Source of the DNA: Nitrososphaeraceae archaeon
Lineage (GTDB): Archaea; Thermoproteota; Nitrososphaeria; Nitrososphaerales; Nitrososphaeraceae
Length of the DNA stretch: 64,000 nt
NCBI GenBank assembly: GCA_016782225.1
Contig: JADDOW010000112.1
Span: 21,922 to 85,921, forward strand
Direction: 5' to 3'
Within the stretch, counting starts at the first letter, position 1; each line of letters opens with the position of its first letter. Made by a program: the position numbers and the translations under genes. This document shows, piece after piece, positions 8,549 to 16,978 of this stretch. Below the pieces are notes generated by a model. It was given only the letters and a program-made list of their open reading frames with translations. It was not told where the DNA came from and did no database searches.

Positions 8549-9511
8549 TTAACAGGGGTATCCTCCACAAACCTTACAAAAATTGCCTTTCCATGAACAT
8601 ATCGATTTACAAAAAGGGCATTTTTTTATTGTATTTGATTCGTTAGGTATATCCTCCCTAGGTGGTCTAAAAAATTTCCTATAGATTTTATAGAAATAGA
8701 GATGTTCTTTGTTTCGTATCTCTACACCTTCCGATTTTGATTTTTCTTCTTCAACAACATATTCAGAATCCGTTATCATATTGTTTTCGATATAGTATTT
8801 TAAATTAGTAACCCCTGAGCCTTTTTCTAATGCGTTTTTCTCTCTCCAGACTATTTCCTTTCCTAGTATATCTTCATAGCATTTTCTTAGAAAAAATTTC
8901 CCATAAAAGGTTCCATCTTTTTTAGATATTTTTTCTTTTATTGTGATTTTTTGTGAAAATTCTGCAATTTCTTTTTGCAAAAAAGGGAGAAATATTTTTA
9001 ATCCTAATTTATTTGAAAATTTTATAGAAATAAAGTCCATATTCTGAATTAATGAATTGATTTTTTTATCCAGTCTTTCCGGATCTTCAGTATATTTGTG
9101 TAAAAAATTATAGCCTGCAAAAAGTTCGTCTGCTCCATCGCCAATGACCAAAGAATTTATATTCATTTCTTTAGCAATTTTAAATCCTATTAATTGGACA
9201 ACAGAATTTTTTAAGAAAATTGGATCGAATGTCTTAAACTCTTCTATTAATTCTTCTATATTTGTTAAAACTTCATTATGTGATATATTAATCATGTAAT
9301 GGTTTATAGAATACTTTTTTTTTGCAATAAGGGATGAATAAAAATAATCTGGAGATTCTTTGTCAATCGATATTGTAATTGAATATTTTGGTTTAATGTG
9401 ATATGCGAGTATACTGCTATCCAATCCTCCGGAAAGTAATATGCCGTCATGATCTTCTTTGGCGCAAATATTAGTTAATATGTTTTTAAATTCACAACAA
9501 GTGCTTTCCAA
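8549..9511 (-). CDS. Asparagine-synthase-like ATP-dependent amidotransferase domain with zinc ribbon
   Basis: A 320-aa protein with only the synthetase half of asparagine synthase B. The PP-loop GILLSGGLDSS (about residues 23-33) binds ATP, and VIGDGADELFAGYNFLHKY is the typical second motif. The N-terminal glutaminase domain with its Cys-2 nucleophile is absent. The C-terminus carries a four-cysteine zinc-ribbon pattern, CPFCKS followed by CKVCGG. The start is TTG, about 28 nt from a TATA box shared with divergent thrC. Without a glutaminase it could use free ammonia or a partner protein, or adenylate another substrate. True asparagine synthesis is unproven. Confidence 0.8.
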   Translation of the reverse strand: MESTCCEFKNILTNICAKEDHDGILLSGGLDSSILAYHIKPKYSITISIDKESPDYFYSSLIAKKKYSINHYMINISHNEVLTNIEELIEEFKTFDPIFLKNSVVQLIGFKIAKEMNINSLVIGDGADELFAGYNFLHKYTEDPERLDKKINSLIQNMDFISIKFSNKLGLKIFLPFLQKEIAEFSQKITIKEKISKKDGTFYGKFFLRKCYEDILGKEIVWREKNALEKGSGVTNLKYYIENNMITDSEYVVEEEKSKSEGVEIRNKEHLYFYKIYRKFFRPPREDIPNESNTIKKCPFCKSICSWKGNFCKVCGGYPC

Positions 9512-9534
9512 ATGCCTATAATTTTTATTTTTAA

Positions 9535-9544
9535 GTTTATAAAT
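9535..9544. promoter_or_regulatory. Shared divergent TATA box (asn-like / thrC)
   Basis: The string GTTTATAAAT is nearly symmetrical and reads as a TATA box on both strands. It lies about 28 nt upstream of the TTG start of the asparagine-synthase-like gene, consistent with a leaderless transcript, and about 36 nt upstream of the TTG start of thrC, leaving a leader of about 10 nt. No second equally good box was seen in the 64-bp gap. Confidence 0.45.
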
Positions 9545-9575
9545 CTAGTCAGTGAAACTTTATTAGAATAATGTT

Positions 9576-10910
9576 TTGAAAGTAGAAAAGAAATGTATCA
9601 ATCCATCTTGTGGTCTTACTTATTCAATTAACAACGATATTTATAGGTGCTCATGCGGTTTTTTGCTTGATATAGAATATTCTAAAGTCCCTAAAAGATC
9701 CTTAATTGATACTTTTTTCCAAAGACTTAATCATGGCGGTAATATATTTAATGAAAGTGGAGTTTGGCGATTCAGAGAACTGATAAATTTCATTGACATA
9801 GATACAGATGACATCAATGAATGTTCTAAATATTTTGTGTCTTTGGATGGATCTGAAGGCAGATTATCTCGTCCTTATAAAATGAGCAAAGTAGCTAAAT
9901 ATGTTGATATGCCTGTTGACAATCTTTTACTTCAACCAGAAGGATACAATCCTAGTGGATCTTTTAAAGATAATGGTATGGCTGCCGCAGTAACACATGC
10001 AAAGTTGTTGTCTGTTAAAAAATTAATCTGTGCTTCTACTGGTAATACATCTGCATCTGCTGCCATGTATGCTTCTAATGAAGGTTTGAATTGTGAAGTT
10101 TATATACCTAAAGGTGAAATTGCGCCTGGAAAACTAGGGCAAGCGTTTCAATTCGGTGCCCAAGTTATCCAAGTTGAAGGGAATTTTGACGATGCACTTT
10201 TAAAATCCCTTGAGATAGCTAAGCGAGATGGAGGATATACGGTAAATTCCTTAAACCCGTTTAGACTCGAAGGCCAAAAGACTATTGTTTTTAGAATACT
10301 TGAACATTTGAATTGGAATCCGCCAGATTGGATAGTGTATCCTGGTGGTGCCCTTGGAAATATTTCTAGTTGTGGAAAGGCATTGATGGATCTTTTCGCA
10401 TGGGGTTGGATAAAAAAAATACCACGGGTTTTAGTAGTTAATGCAACTGGCGCCAATACTTTTTATGAATTGGTAAATGGTTTCTTTGAGTCTAAAAAAC
10501 TACAATGGAATAATGGATTACCCGATACTCTTTTAATTGAAAGATATTATGAAAAACAAATAAAAGATAAACATGTTCCTAAAACATCAGCTACTGCTAT
10601 ACAAATTGGGAAACCTGCAAATATAATAAAGGCATTGAGAACCATTGAATTTACAAATGGTATAGTTGAACAAGTAGTAGATGAAGACATGATGGATGGT
10701 ATGTCTTCAGTTGGATTAAACGGATTTGATTGCGAAATGGCATCTGGAGCCGTACCTGCTGGAATTATGAAATTAAGAAAAAAAGATATTATACATAAAG
10801 ACGATGTTGTTGTTGGGGTATTAACCGGAAGACAGAAAGATCCATCCATGATAATAAAATATCACTCTGAAAAGTCAAATAAATTTGCGGTACCGCCAAT
10901 CGATTTGTAA
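9576..10910 (+). CDS. thrC: Threonine synthase
   Basis: PLP enzyme converting O-phosphohomoserine to threonine. The 444-aa protein has an N-terminal cysteine pattern (CINPSCG and CSCG) resembling the zinc ribbon of archaeal threonine synthases. The PLP lysine is in PSGSFKDNGMAAA near residue 131, the phosphate-binding loop is CASTGNTSASAA, and the glycine-rich GGALGNISSCGKA lies near residue 257. The start is TTG; the upstream ATG is closed by a stop after one codon. Homoserine dehydrogenase lies elsewhere in this window (42.5-43.5 kb); no homoserine kinase is seen. Confidence 0.95.
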   Translation: MKVEKKCINPSCGLTYSINNDIYRCSCGFLLDIEYSKVPKRSLIDTFFQRLNHGGNIFNESGVWRFRELINFIDIDTDDINECSKYFVSLDGSEGRLSRPYKMSKVAKYVDMPVDNLLLQPEGYNPSGSFKDNGMAAAVTHAKLLSVKKLICASTGNTSASAAMYASNEGLNCEVYIPKGEIAPGKLGQAFQFGAQVIQVEGNFDDALLKSLEIAKRDGGYTVNSLNPFRLEGQKTIVFRILEHLNWNPPDWIVYPGGALGNISSCGKALMDLFAWGWIKKIPRVLVVNATGANTFYELVNGFFESKKLQWNNGLPDTLLIERYYEKQIKDKHVPKTSATAIQIGKPANIIKALRTIEFTNGIVEQVVDEDMMDGMSSVGLNGFDCEMASGAVPAGIMKLRKKDIIHKDDVVVGVLTGRQKDPSMIIKYHSEKSNKFAVPPIDL

Positions 10911-10958
10911 TGATTTCTAGTTGTATATTTAAGTTTCAATATTAATTTCTTTAGATTC

Positions 10959-12359
10959 TTATTTTATTTGATTTTCAAAAATATTAAGAGACAATAATAT
11001 TGCATTTGATTTGTCTTCTGTTTCTTTATACTCGTTTTCAGGAATCGAATCTATTACTATTCCTGCCCCCGATTGATTGTATCCTTTATTCCTGTTGATG
11101 AAAATTGATCTAATGGTGATGGCAAAATCACATGATTTATTAAAAGAAAAATACCCAATTGCACCTGCATATGGTCCTCTGCTTTCTTTTTCCAATTCGT
11201 TGATTATTTCCATGGATCTCACTTTTGGTGCTCCTGAAACAGTTCCTGCAGGAAACACTGCTTTAAAGGCATCAAATACGCTGTATTTGCTGTCTAGCTC
11301 GCCTATAATATGTGAAACAATGTGCTGAATATGACTAAATTGTTTTACACTCATGAGTTCGTCTGTTTTTACTGTTCCAAATTTGCAAACTTTTCCTAAA
11401 TCATTTCTTGCCAAATCTACCAACATTGTGTGTTCTGCTATTTCTTTTTCATCATTCAGCATTTCATCTTTATATTTTTCAGTTAAATATTTTTCTTTAG
11501 AAACAGGCCGTGAACCTGCAATTGGGTATGTTTCGACTTTTTTGTTTGTAATTCGTAGTAACATCTCCGGGCTTGAGCCAATAAGAATTCGCTTATTTAA
11601 CTTGAAATAGAACATGTATGGTGAAGGGTTAATTTTCCGAAGAGTTTGATATAAAAATAGTGGATTACCACTACAACTAAACTCTATCTTTTTTGATAAA
11701 ACTGTTTGGAAAACATCTCCATTGTTTAGATACTCTTTAACTTTTTTTACCATTTTTTCAAAGTCTTTTTTCTCAACATTTCTACTTAAATTGCGAATTT
11801 TAAAATCCTGAATTTTGCTATCTGTATTTTGGGTTTTATTTATAATATTCTCGATATGTGGTAATCTTGATTTTTCATAATAAAAGTATTCTAGTTTTCG
11901 TTTATCATGATCAAATATTATTCCGTCGGTAAATAATCCAAATTCCATGAGGGGAAAGTATTTGTTATATTTAACCTTGATTTTTTCCCAGTATTTAATT
12001 GACTCGTAATTTGTATATCCTACCAATCCACCAACATACCTGTAATCCTGATTTTTAACCGATGTAAAGAATTCATTAATTTTATTCAGAGGATCAATAG
12101 TCGGTATTTCCTCAATTTTTTTTCCTTTATCAAATATCAATAATTTTTTACTTAGACATTTTATCTTGTATTTTGGTCCAAAACCAATGATTGATGACTT
12201 GATTAATTCTTTAGGTCCTTCCAATGATTCAAAAATAAATAAATCATCATAATAATTGGAAATTTTTTGAAAAATCTCAAATGGGTTTAATTTCGTATTT
12301 ATGGTTATGAAAATTGTTTCATTTTCCATATTCAAAATTTTTTTTAATTTATTACTCAA
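10959..12359 (-). CDS. trpE: Anthranilate synthase component I
   Basis: Chorismate-utilising enzyme of 466 aa, making anthranilate for tryptophan synthesis. The N-terminal domain has FIFESLEGP, which resembles the tryptophan-binding LLES motif. The catalytic domain shows YPIAGSRPVS, DLARNDLGKVC, FPAGTVSGAPKVRSMEII and QSGAGIVIDSIPENEYKET. No trpG (glutamine amidotransferase) or other trp gene is adjacent; the only gene apparently co-transcribed is the DUF2203 protein 16 nt upstream. PabB (aminodeoxychorismate synthase) is the alternative reading, but the PIAG and QSGAGIV motifs favour TrpE. Confidence 0.85.
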   Translation of the reverse strand: MSNKLKKILNMENETIFITINTKLNPFEIFQKISNYYDDLFIFESLEGPKELIKSSIIGFGPKYKIKCLSKKLLIFDKGKKIEEIPTIDPLNKINEFFTSVKNQDYRYVGGLVGYTNYESIKYWEKIKVKYNKYFPLMEFGLFTDGIIFDHDKRKLEYFYYEKSRLPHIENIINKTQNTDSKIQDFKIRNLSRNVEKKDFEKMVKKVKEYLNNGDVFQTVLSKKIEFSCSGNPLFLYQTLRKINPSPYMFYFKLNKRILIGSSPEMLLRITNKKVETYPIAGSRPVSKEKYLTEKYKDEMLNDEKEIAEHTMLVDLARNDLGKVCKFGTVKTDELMSVKQFSHIQHIVSHIIGELDSKYSVFDAFKAVFPAGTVSGAPKVRSMEIINELEKESRGPYAGAIGYFSFNKSCDFAITIRSIFINRNKGYNQSGAGIVIDSIPENEYKETEDKSNAILLSLNIFENQIK

Positions 12360-12375
12360 TAAAAGATCTCCTTTT

Positions 12376-12798
12376 TTATCTTAAATCCTCTAAATTATCT
12401 TCATTATAATTACCTTTAATGGACAATGGTTTTCTTCCAATAAATCCTTCATTTTTGCCATGCCAGAATTTAATTTTTTCTTCTTCTATGTTCCAACACA
12501 GCCATACTTCCTCATTAAACCTTATAGAAGGAAAATCTATCAACCCTTCGTCTAAACTTTTAATTAAAATACCTAATTCTTCTATTTCTTCTATTTGTTT
12601 GTATAATAAAGTTATTGTTTTGTTGAGCTGTATTTTTTTTTCAAAAAATAATTTAAATGAATAATCTTTGCTTGAAATATTATTTAATTCATTTTGGATT
12701 GTTACAATTTGACTTCTATAACCTATAATTAAATTAAATCTTCTTTTAATCTCGGGCAAAAATTCATTTGCTTTGTCTGGAGTATAGAAATTAAACAT
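12376..12798 (-). CDS. DUF2203 family protein
   Basis: A 140-aa helical protein matching the archaeal/bacterial DUF2203 pattern: an N-terminal FYTPDKANEFLPEIK, a coiled middle, and a C-terminal segment ending in VWLCWNIEEEKIKFWHGKNEGFIGRKPL, which is the diagnostic part. The biochemical role of this family is not known to me. It lies immediately upstream of trpE on the same strand and is likely co-transcribed with it. The start is an ATG (MFNFYTPDKA), agreeing with the usual family N-terminus. Confidence 0.8.
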   Translation of the reverse strand: MFNFYTPDKANEFLPEIKRRFNLIIGYRSQIVTIQNELNNISSKDYSFKLFFEKKIQLNKTITLLYKQIEEIEELGILIKSLDEGLIDFPSIRFNEEVWLCWNIEEEKIKFWHGKNEGFIGRKPLSIKGNYNEDNLEDLR

Positions 12799-13299
12799 CC
12801 TAGTATATGGGCAAAATAATATTTATTTATTTAATTCTTTTTTGTGTTATCGATTATTTTTCATGTGAATAATACTTAAATTTTATGCAGATTAATTTTA
12901 TTATAGCGAATGCATCTCTTAAAATTAAATGAAAAGCTTCCTATTAAAAATATTAGAATATATTGGTATTTGATTTAAATAATATGTTAATTCGCTTTTT
13001 ATAAAATATAAGAATAATAAAATTGCAAAAGGTATCATTTGCTTTAATTATCAATAAAATATAGATTTGTGATGGATGCAGAAAAGCATCTCTAACTATG
13101 TAGGTTTCATCTATGAATGACTATAATAATATTTAAAATATTAAAAGAAATGTTTGTTTTATGACGAAAAAATATCGATTATCTAAAAGACCATCTTAAT
13201 ATATTTTTAATTCAATTTTATTGTTATTACTATAGTGTACATACTTAAAGTTATAATAAATACTATTCGTAAGAAAACAATAAGAGGTTATCTTGAAAT
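12799..13299. other. AT-rich intergenic region with a small hairpin
   Basis: About 500 nt between rpoK (ending) and the DUF2203-trpE pair (starting), both on the minus strand. No ORF was recognised. It contains a perfect 5-bp hairpin GATGC-agaaaa-GCATC at 13075-13090, framed more widely by ATAGAT and ATCTAT. On the minus strand this would lie about 280 nt upstream of the DUF2203 start, so it could be part of a leader, but the evidence is weak. Confidence 0.35.
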
Positions 13300-13737
13300 T
13301 TATTTTATGGTCCAATCTATAGGGATATCTTGAAACAAGCCATTTGGTAGTATTCTTCTAATTGATATAGGTAGCGTTTTTTTATCAAGTTCATATTTAG
13401 CTATCATAATGGTATCTGTTAAATCGGCTGGGATTTTGATTAAAGTAGGCGCTCCTAAAGAAAGTTGCAATGACCTTGCTCCTGTTATTCTGGCCTTTTC
13501 AAATCTTGTTAATCTGGGAGGACCAATGATTATCTTGTTATCTTTCGAAAAAATTTCTTTAAGCTTAAATTCGGTTTCAACCTCATATATTTGATATTCT
13601 CTTTTTTCTTTTGTAGTATTATTTTTGGCTTCGATTTTATCATTCTCATTGATAATGTTGTCAGAAATTTGATTTTCTTCTATTTCATCTTCATTAATTT
13701 TAACCGTTGTTTTCTTTCTTGTCCTTTTAACAGCCAC
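13300..13737 (-). CDS. rpoK: DNA-directed RNA polymerase subunit K (Rpb6/omega)
   Basis: Small RNA polymerase assembly subunit. The conserved Rpb6 core is at the C-terminus: LTRFEKARITGARSLQLSLGAP, then ADLTDTIMIAKYELDKKTLPISIRR. About 75 residues of charged, asparagine/glutamate-rich sequence precede it, longer than in many archaeal RpoK proteins and probably disordered. The ORF track starts at a TTG (13746), but the TATA box at about 13757-13766 is only about 15 nt from it. The GTG at 13737 (MAVKRTRKK) lies about 25 nt away and fits a leaderless start, so it is preferred. Confidence 0.93.
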   Translation of the reverse strand: MAVKRTRKKTTVKINEDEIEENQISDNIINENDKIEAKNNTTKEKREYQIYEVETEFKLKEIFSKDNKIIIGPPRLTRFEKARITGARSLQLSLGAPTLIKIPADLTDTIMIAKYELDKKTLPISIRRILPNGLFQDIPIDWTIK

Positions 13738-13756
13738 TGTTATCAAAATTCATTAA

Positions 13757-13766
13757 TTTATATAAT
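13757..13766 (-). promoter_or_regulatory. TATA box of rpoK
   Basis: Minus-strand string AATTATATAAA centred roughly 25 nt upstream of the GTG at 13737. Its spacing argues for the GTG rather than the TTG nine bases upstream as the leaderless start. Confidence 0.4.
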
Positions 13767-13812
13767 TAAATGTTGCTGAAAGTTCATATTTATAAACTTT
13801 TATACTCATTTT

Positions 13813-14208
13813 ATGTCCGATCGAATAGCTAGTGTATCAAGAATACCCATAACAATAATCTTGAATAGCGATATAAAGATAGAGGGGGAATTAATCCGAT
13901 ACCTATCACCTCTAACTGTGAAAAAGGTAATTAATAACTTACCAATTAGCCAACTGATAAACAATTTCCAAAATAAATTTCTTTATGTTAAATTAGATTT
14001 AGATATCGGCGCAGAAAAACCTCTCAATAAGTTTAAAAAAGGTGATATAGCTTTTTCACCAATATCAAATAGCATTTGTATCTTCATAGAAGACTATAAC
14101 CACAATCAGCAGCAGTTTAGTCATATTGGATATATAAAGAATGAAAGTTTACATGAACTTTTAAAAACAAAAACTGGCGATATACTTACTATAAAAAAAG
14201 CTAATTAG
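13813..14208 (+). CDS. Cyclophilin-like fold protein (TM1367/DUF3830-like)
   Basis: A 131-aa protein resembling the small cyclophilin-like family (PF04126): RIPITIILNSDIKIEGELIRYLSPLTVKKVINNLPI matches the opening beta-hairpin and helix of these proteins, followed by KFKKGDIAFSPISNSICIFIED and HIGYIKN. Family members share the cyclophilin barrel, but proline isomerase activity is unproven and the natural substrate is unknown. It is divergent from rpoK with 66 nt between the starts and convergent with rps25e. The start is an ATG with a TATA-like TTTATAAAC about 20 nt upstream. Confidence 0.7.
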   Translation: MSDRIASVSRIPITIILNSDIKIEGELIRYLSPLTVKKVINNLPISQLINNFQNKFLYVKLDLDIGAEKPLNKFKKGDIAFSPISNSICIFIEDYNHNQQQFSHIGYIKNESLHELLKTKTGDILTIKKAN

Positions 14209-14218
14209 TATTATTATT

Positions 14219-14536
14219 TTATTTTATTTTCTGATATATTTTATGGCCACTAAAACCTCCGACATTTCTAATAATGTTTTTATTTTCGAGATTTTTGATA
14301 AAATTATTTGCTACAGATATCTTTACCCCTAAATTTCTTGCAACTCCTTGAACTGTAATAGCTTTCATTGAACTTATTGTTTTCATTCCTTGGTTTTCTT
14401 CTATTAAAACTGATAACTTTTGTTTTTGTTGTGGTTTTGATGTGGAAGATTTTTTTGTATCCTCTTTATTTGTGTTTTTGTTTTCTTGAGATTTGGATGC
14501 ATTAGATTGAGTAGGTTTCTTTTTATTACCGCCCAT
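14219..14536 (-). CDS. rps25e: Small-subunit ribosomal protein S25e
   Basis: Archaeal/eukaryotic-type protein of the small ribosomal subunit, 105 aa. The N-terminal half is low-complexity and lysine/serine/asparagine-rich (KKPTQSNASKSQENKN), typical of S25e tails. The C-terminal winged helix is recognisable: MKTISSMKAITVQGVARNLGVKISVANNFIKNLENKNIIRNVGG. It precedes tfb on the minus strand in the gene map, with 50 nt between the tfb start side and this gene. Possession of S25e is a feature of TACK archaea. Confidence 0.92.
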   Translation of the reverse strand: MGGNKKKPTQSNASKSQENKNTNKEDTKKSSTSKPQQKQKLSVLIEENQGMKTISSMKAITVQGVARNLGVKISVANNFIKNLENKNIIRNVGGFSGHKIYQKIK

Positions 14537-14586
14537 TACGATAAGAGGGGTATTTCATAATTTATATCTTTAAAAATATTGAAACT

Positions 14587-15663
14587 TTATGGGAAATTGT
14601 TGGTATTGGGTTTAACCTTCAATATAATTCTATAACCAGTTAAAATGTCTTTACACCGGTTTCTAATTGTTACTTCTGTTACTCCTGCAAGTTTTGATAT
14701 GTCTATTTGTAAAATATTTACCCCAAGTAATATTGATGCTATATATAGATAGGCTGCTGCAATTCCATTAGGTGATTTTCCATCAGATAATAGATGATTT
14801 TGGGTTTTTTGTGCTATATTAAGAGCAAGTCTTTCAATTTTAGTATCGAGATTTGATAAATTTGCTAATTTTGAAATATATTGGTTTATGTTTATTGTTT
14901 GAGTATTGGATATACCGTAATTGTATTTTTGTTTACTGTTGTGAGTAAATGTAGTTTTATCTTTGTTATTGATTTCATTTGACTTGATGATTTTGTTTTG
15001 TGAAATGTTAACATATTCATCATCTTCACAAACTATTACCATCGATCTATAGTATTTTGAAGAGAGTTTCAGATTCTCATTATATTCTTCATTTGCACTA
15101 CATAATTTTATAATTTCATTTAAAGATCTTAATATGCCACATGTTTTACAGGCATAATATAATGCGGCTGCAGCCATGCATGTTGATGATTTTCCTTTTG
15201 TATCATATTTATTTTCATAAATCCTATACATCAAAGCTGCAGTTTCGCAAATTACTTTAGGAAATGATGCAATAGAAGAAATTTCATTTATCTTTGTTAA
15301 AACATTCGATAATCTCCTTTCTTTTGAGTTTGAAATTCTTATTATGGTGTTCCATTTCCTTAGATTTATTACTGTTTTTTTTGCCTGATCATTGAATCCT
15401 TTACCTGTATAGTCTTTACCTTGATGATCTATTTCTGTGTGAAGTCCAAAATCGTGATATGAGATACTATTGTAACCGCTTGCTCTTGAGTTACTAAGTT
15501 TGTTGTAGACGTTGTTATTATATAAATCATTTCCGTAATCTTCCATTTGTTCTTCAATCACATATCCACATACACTACAAATGAATTCTCCTTTTACATT
15601 GTCATGTATGATGCTAGAATTGCACTCTGGGCAGATGTTATTTATATTTAATTTATTGTGCAT
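14587..15663 (-). CDS. tfb: Transcription initiation factor IIB (TFB)
   Basis: General transcription factor that binds TBP-TATA and recruits RNA polymerase. It has an N-terminal zinc ribbon (CPECNSS and CSVCGYV), then a reader/linker segment with YHDFGLHTEID, and two cyclin repeats: ETAALMYRIYENKYDTKGKSSTCMAAAALYYACK and GKSPNGIAAAYLYIASILLG. At 358 aa it is longer than the usual 300-320 aa, because of an N/K-rich insertion of about 35-50 residues between the repeats. It is 12 nt downstream of gar1, a common archaeal pairing. Archaea of this group usually have several TFBs, so this could be a specialised copy. Confidence 0.93.
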   Translation of the reverse strand: MHNKLNINNICPECNSSIIHDNVKGEFICSVCGYVIEEQMEDYGNDLYNNNVYNKLSNSRASGYNSISYHDFGLHTEIDHQGKDYTGKGFNDQAKKTVINLRKWNTIIRISNSKERRLSNVLTKINEISSIASFPKVICETAALMYRIYENKYDTKGKSSTCMAAAALYYACKTCGILRSLNEIIKLCSANEEYNENLKLSSKYYRSMVIVCEDDEYVNISQNKIIKSNEINNKDKTTFTHNSKQKYNYGISNTQTININQYISKLANLSNLDTKIERLALNIAQKTQNHLLSDGKSPNGIAAAYLYIASILLGVNILQIDISKLAGVTEVTIRNRCKDILTGYRIILKVKPNTNNFP

Positions 15664-15675
15664 AAATTTTACCTG

Positions 15676-15975
15676 CTATTTTTTGTTTCTTTTTATTCTT
15701 GACTTTGAGTTATATGCCTTTGTATTGTAATTTTTCTTCAAAGTTTCTTGAATGTACACTTTTGTTCCTGTTAATTTATTTCTTTTTTGAATGAATGGTA
15801 TTATCGAAGCATATGGGGATTTAATCGGCCCTAGAATCTCTGATATCTTGCCTATTTTTTTTTCTTGGTTATCAGATACGTTTAATCCTGGTTTAATAGA
15901 TGGCTTATACTTGTCCATTTTAACAATAATCCTTCCACTCTTTGAAAAATGTAAAATCTCACCTAACAGTTCCAT
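15676..15975 (-). CDS. gar1: H/ACA RNP protein Gar1
   Basis: A 99-aa protein of the Gar1/Naf1 family, part of the H/ACA guide RNP that pseudouridylates rRNA together with Cbf5, Nop10 and L7Ae. The six-stranded barrel core is visible: MELLGEILHFSKSGRIIVKM, PGLNVSDNQEKKIGKISEILGPIKSPYASI. The C-terminal lysine/arginine-rich tail (YNSKSRIKRNKK) is typical. The start is an ATG and the gene stops 12 nt before tfb, so the two form a gar1-tfb transcription unit as in many archaea. Confidence 0.88.
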   Translation of the reverse strand: MELLGEILHFSKSGRIIVKMDKYKPSIKPGLNVSDNQEKKIGKISEILGPIKSPYASIIPFIQKRNKLTGTKVYIQETLKKNYNTKAYNSKSRIKRNKK

Positions 15976-16067
15976 GACAGTTGTTTATACCTAATGATTT
16001 ACATCTTGTTCTGTCAAATAAAGCTATCAAATTTATCAAGAAGTATTATGTAATTCTTATAAATTAA

Positions 16068-16140
16068 GGTCATGACGGGATTTGAACCCGCGGCCTAAGG
16101 TTTACAAAACCTTCGCTCTGCCAGGCTGAGCTACATGACC
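16068..16140 (-). tRNA. tRNA-Thr (anticodon UGU)
   Basis: The reverse complement folds as a complete 73-nt cloverleaf: acceptor stem GGTCATG/CATGACC, D stem GCTC/GAGC, anticodon stem AAGGT/ACCTT with loop TTTGTAA (anticodon TGT), short variable loop, and T arm GCGGG-TTCAAAT-CCCGT. No intron is present and the 3' CCA is not encoded, as is usual in archaea. A TATA-like CTTTTAATT lies about 33 nt upstream on the minus strand, in the gap shared with divergent purS. Confidence 0.95.
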
Positions 16141-16190
16141 ATAAATTTATAATCAATTAGATTCTGTAATTAAAAGCTTTTGTATTTATA

Positions 16191-16499
16191 ATGTCTAAAT
16201 TATTTCACAGTATTATGACTGATTTAAACAAAACTGAAAACAGGATATTTTTAGCTAATGTTAGTATAGGAAATAAAAGTTTTTTGAATGATCCTGAAGG
16301 CGAGACCATACTAAATGATCTTATTTTGAAGGAAGGTTATCATGATATTATATCTGTTAGAACAGCAAAAACTTTAATAATTGAAATATTGGCAAAAAAC
16401 AGCGATGAGGCAGAAATCAAAATTAAAGAAATGTGTAATAATTTAAGAATTTACAATCCGATTGTAAGTGAATGTAAAATTGTTATACAAAAAAAATAA
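16191..16499 (+). CDS. purS: Phosphoribosylformylglycinamidine synthase subunit PurS
   Basis: Small structural subunit of the PurLQS complex that makes formylglycinamidine ribonucleotide in purine synthesis. The 102-aa protein shows the family pattern FLNDPEGETILNDLILKEGYHDIISVRTAKTLIIEI followed by EMCNNLRIYNPIVSECKI. An N-terminal stretch of about 20 residues precedes the usual start of the fold. purL and purQ are not adjacent; purN is about 4.4 kb downstream on the same strand. It is divergent from tRNA-Thr, and the start is an ATG. Confidence 0.88.
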   Translation: MSKLFHSIMTDLNKTENRIFLANVSIGNKSFLNDPEGETILNDLILKEGYHDIISVRTAKTLIIEILAKNSDEAEIKIKEMCNNLRIYNPIVSECKIVIQKK

Positions 16500-16554
16500 A
16501 AGATTAAAAACATCATAACTTTTAAAATACTAATATAATGACATATCAGTTATA

Positions 16555-16866
16555 ATGAAGGATTATGATAGCATTATTTTATGGTTGGACTATTATAATA
16601 AGGGTCTATCTAGAAACAAAGGGAGAAAAATCCCAAAATCATTAGCAGTGTATGATCCTTTGCTTTCTGAATTGATTGAAGCCGTAGCTTCGCTTGGGTA
16701 TGATATACCAAAAGATCAAGTTAATAGTAGCGCTAGATATCCAAGAAGGCCTCATATTAAATCTGGATATGTTATGATAGCTAAAAATAACGTTTTTAAA
16801 AATAAAATTGTGAAAAATATTGCTGAAAAAATGATTCAAAATAGATCCAAGCAAAAAAATAAATGA
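16555..16866 (+). CDS. srp19: Signal recognition particle 19 kDa protein (SRP19)
   Basis: SRP assembly protein that clamps helices 6 and 8 of SRP RNA so that SRP54 can bind. The 103-aa protein has the diagnostic IILWLDYYNKGLSRNKGRKIPKSLAVYDPLLSELIEAVASLGYD and the later YPRRPHIKSGYVMI. The lysine-rich C-terminus fits RNA binding. It follows purS by 55 nt on the same strand, and its start is an ATG. srp54 lies about 12 kb away in this window. Confidence 0.93.
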   Translation: MKDYDSIILWLDYYNKGLSRNKGRKIPKSLAVYDPLLSELIEAVASLGYDIPKDQVNSSARYPRRPHIKSGYVMIAKNNVFKNKIVKNIAEKMIQNRSKQKNK

Positions 16867-16978
16867 TAATTTATCATTATCATTACTTTAAAAATATAAA
16901 TATTCAGATTATGTAATATAAATATAATTATGCATTTTTTTTATAAAGTGCCAATTAAATTAAGGAATCAATAATAAA

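Noticed and set aside
11077-11610. Two plus-strand ORFs of 83 and 85 aa
   Set aside because: Antisense to the conserved catalytic domain of trpE.
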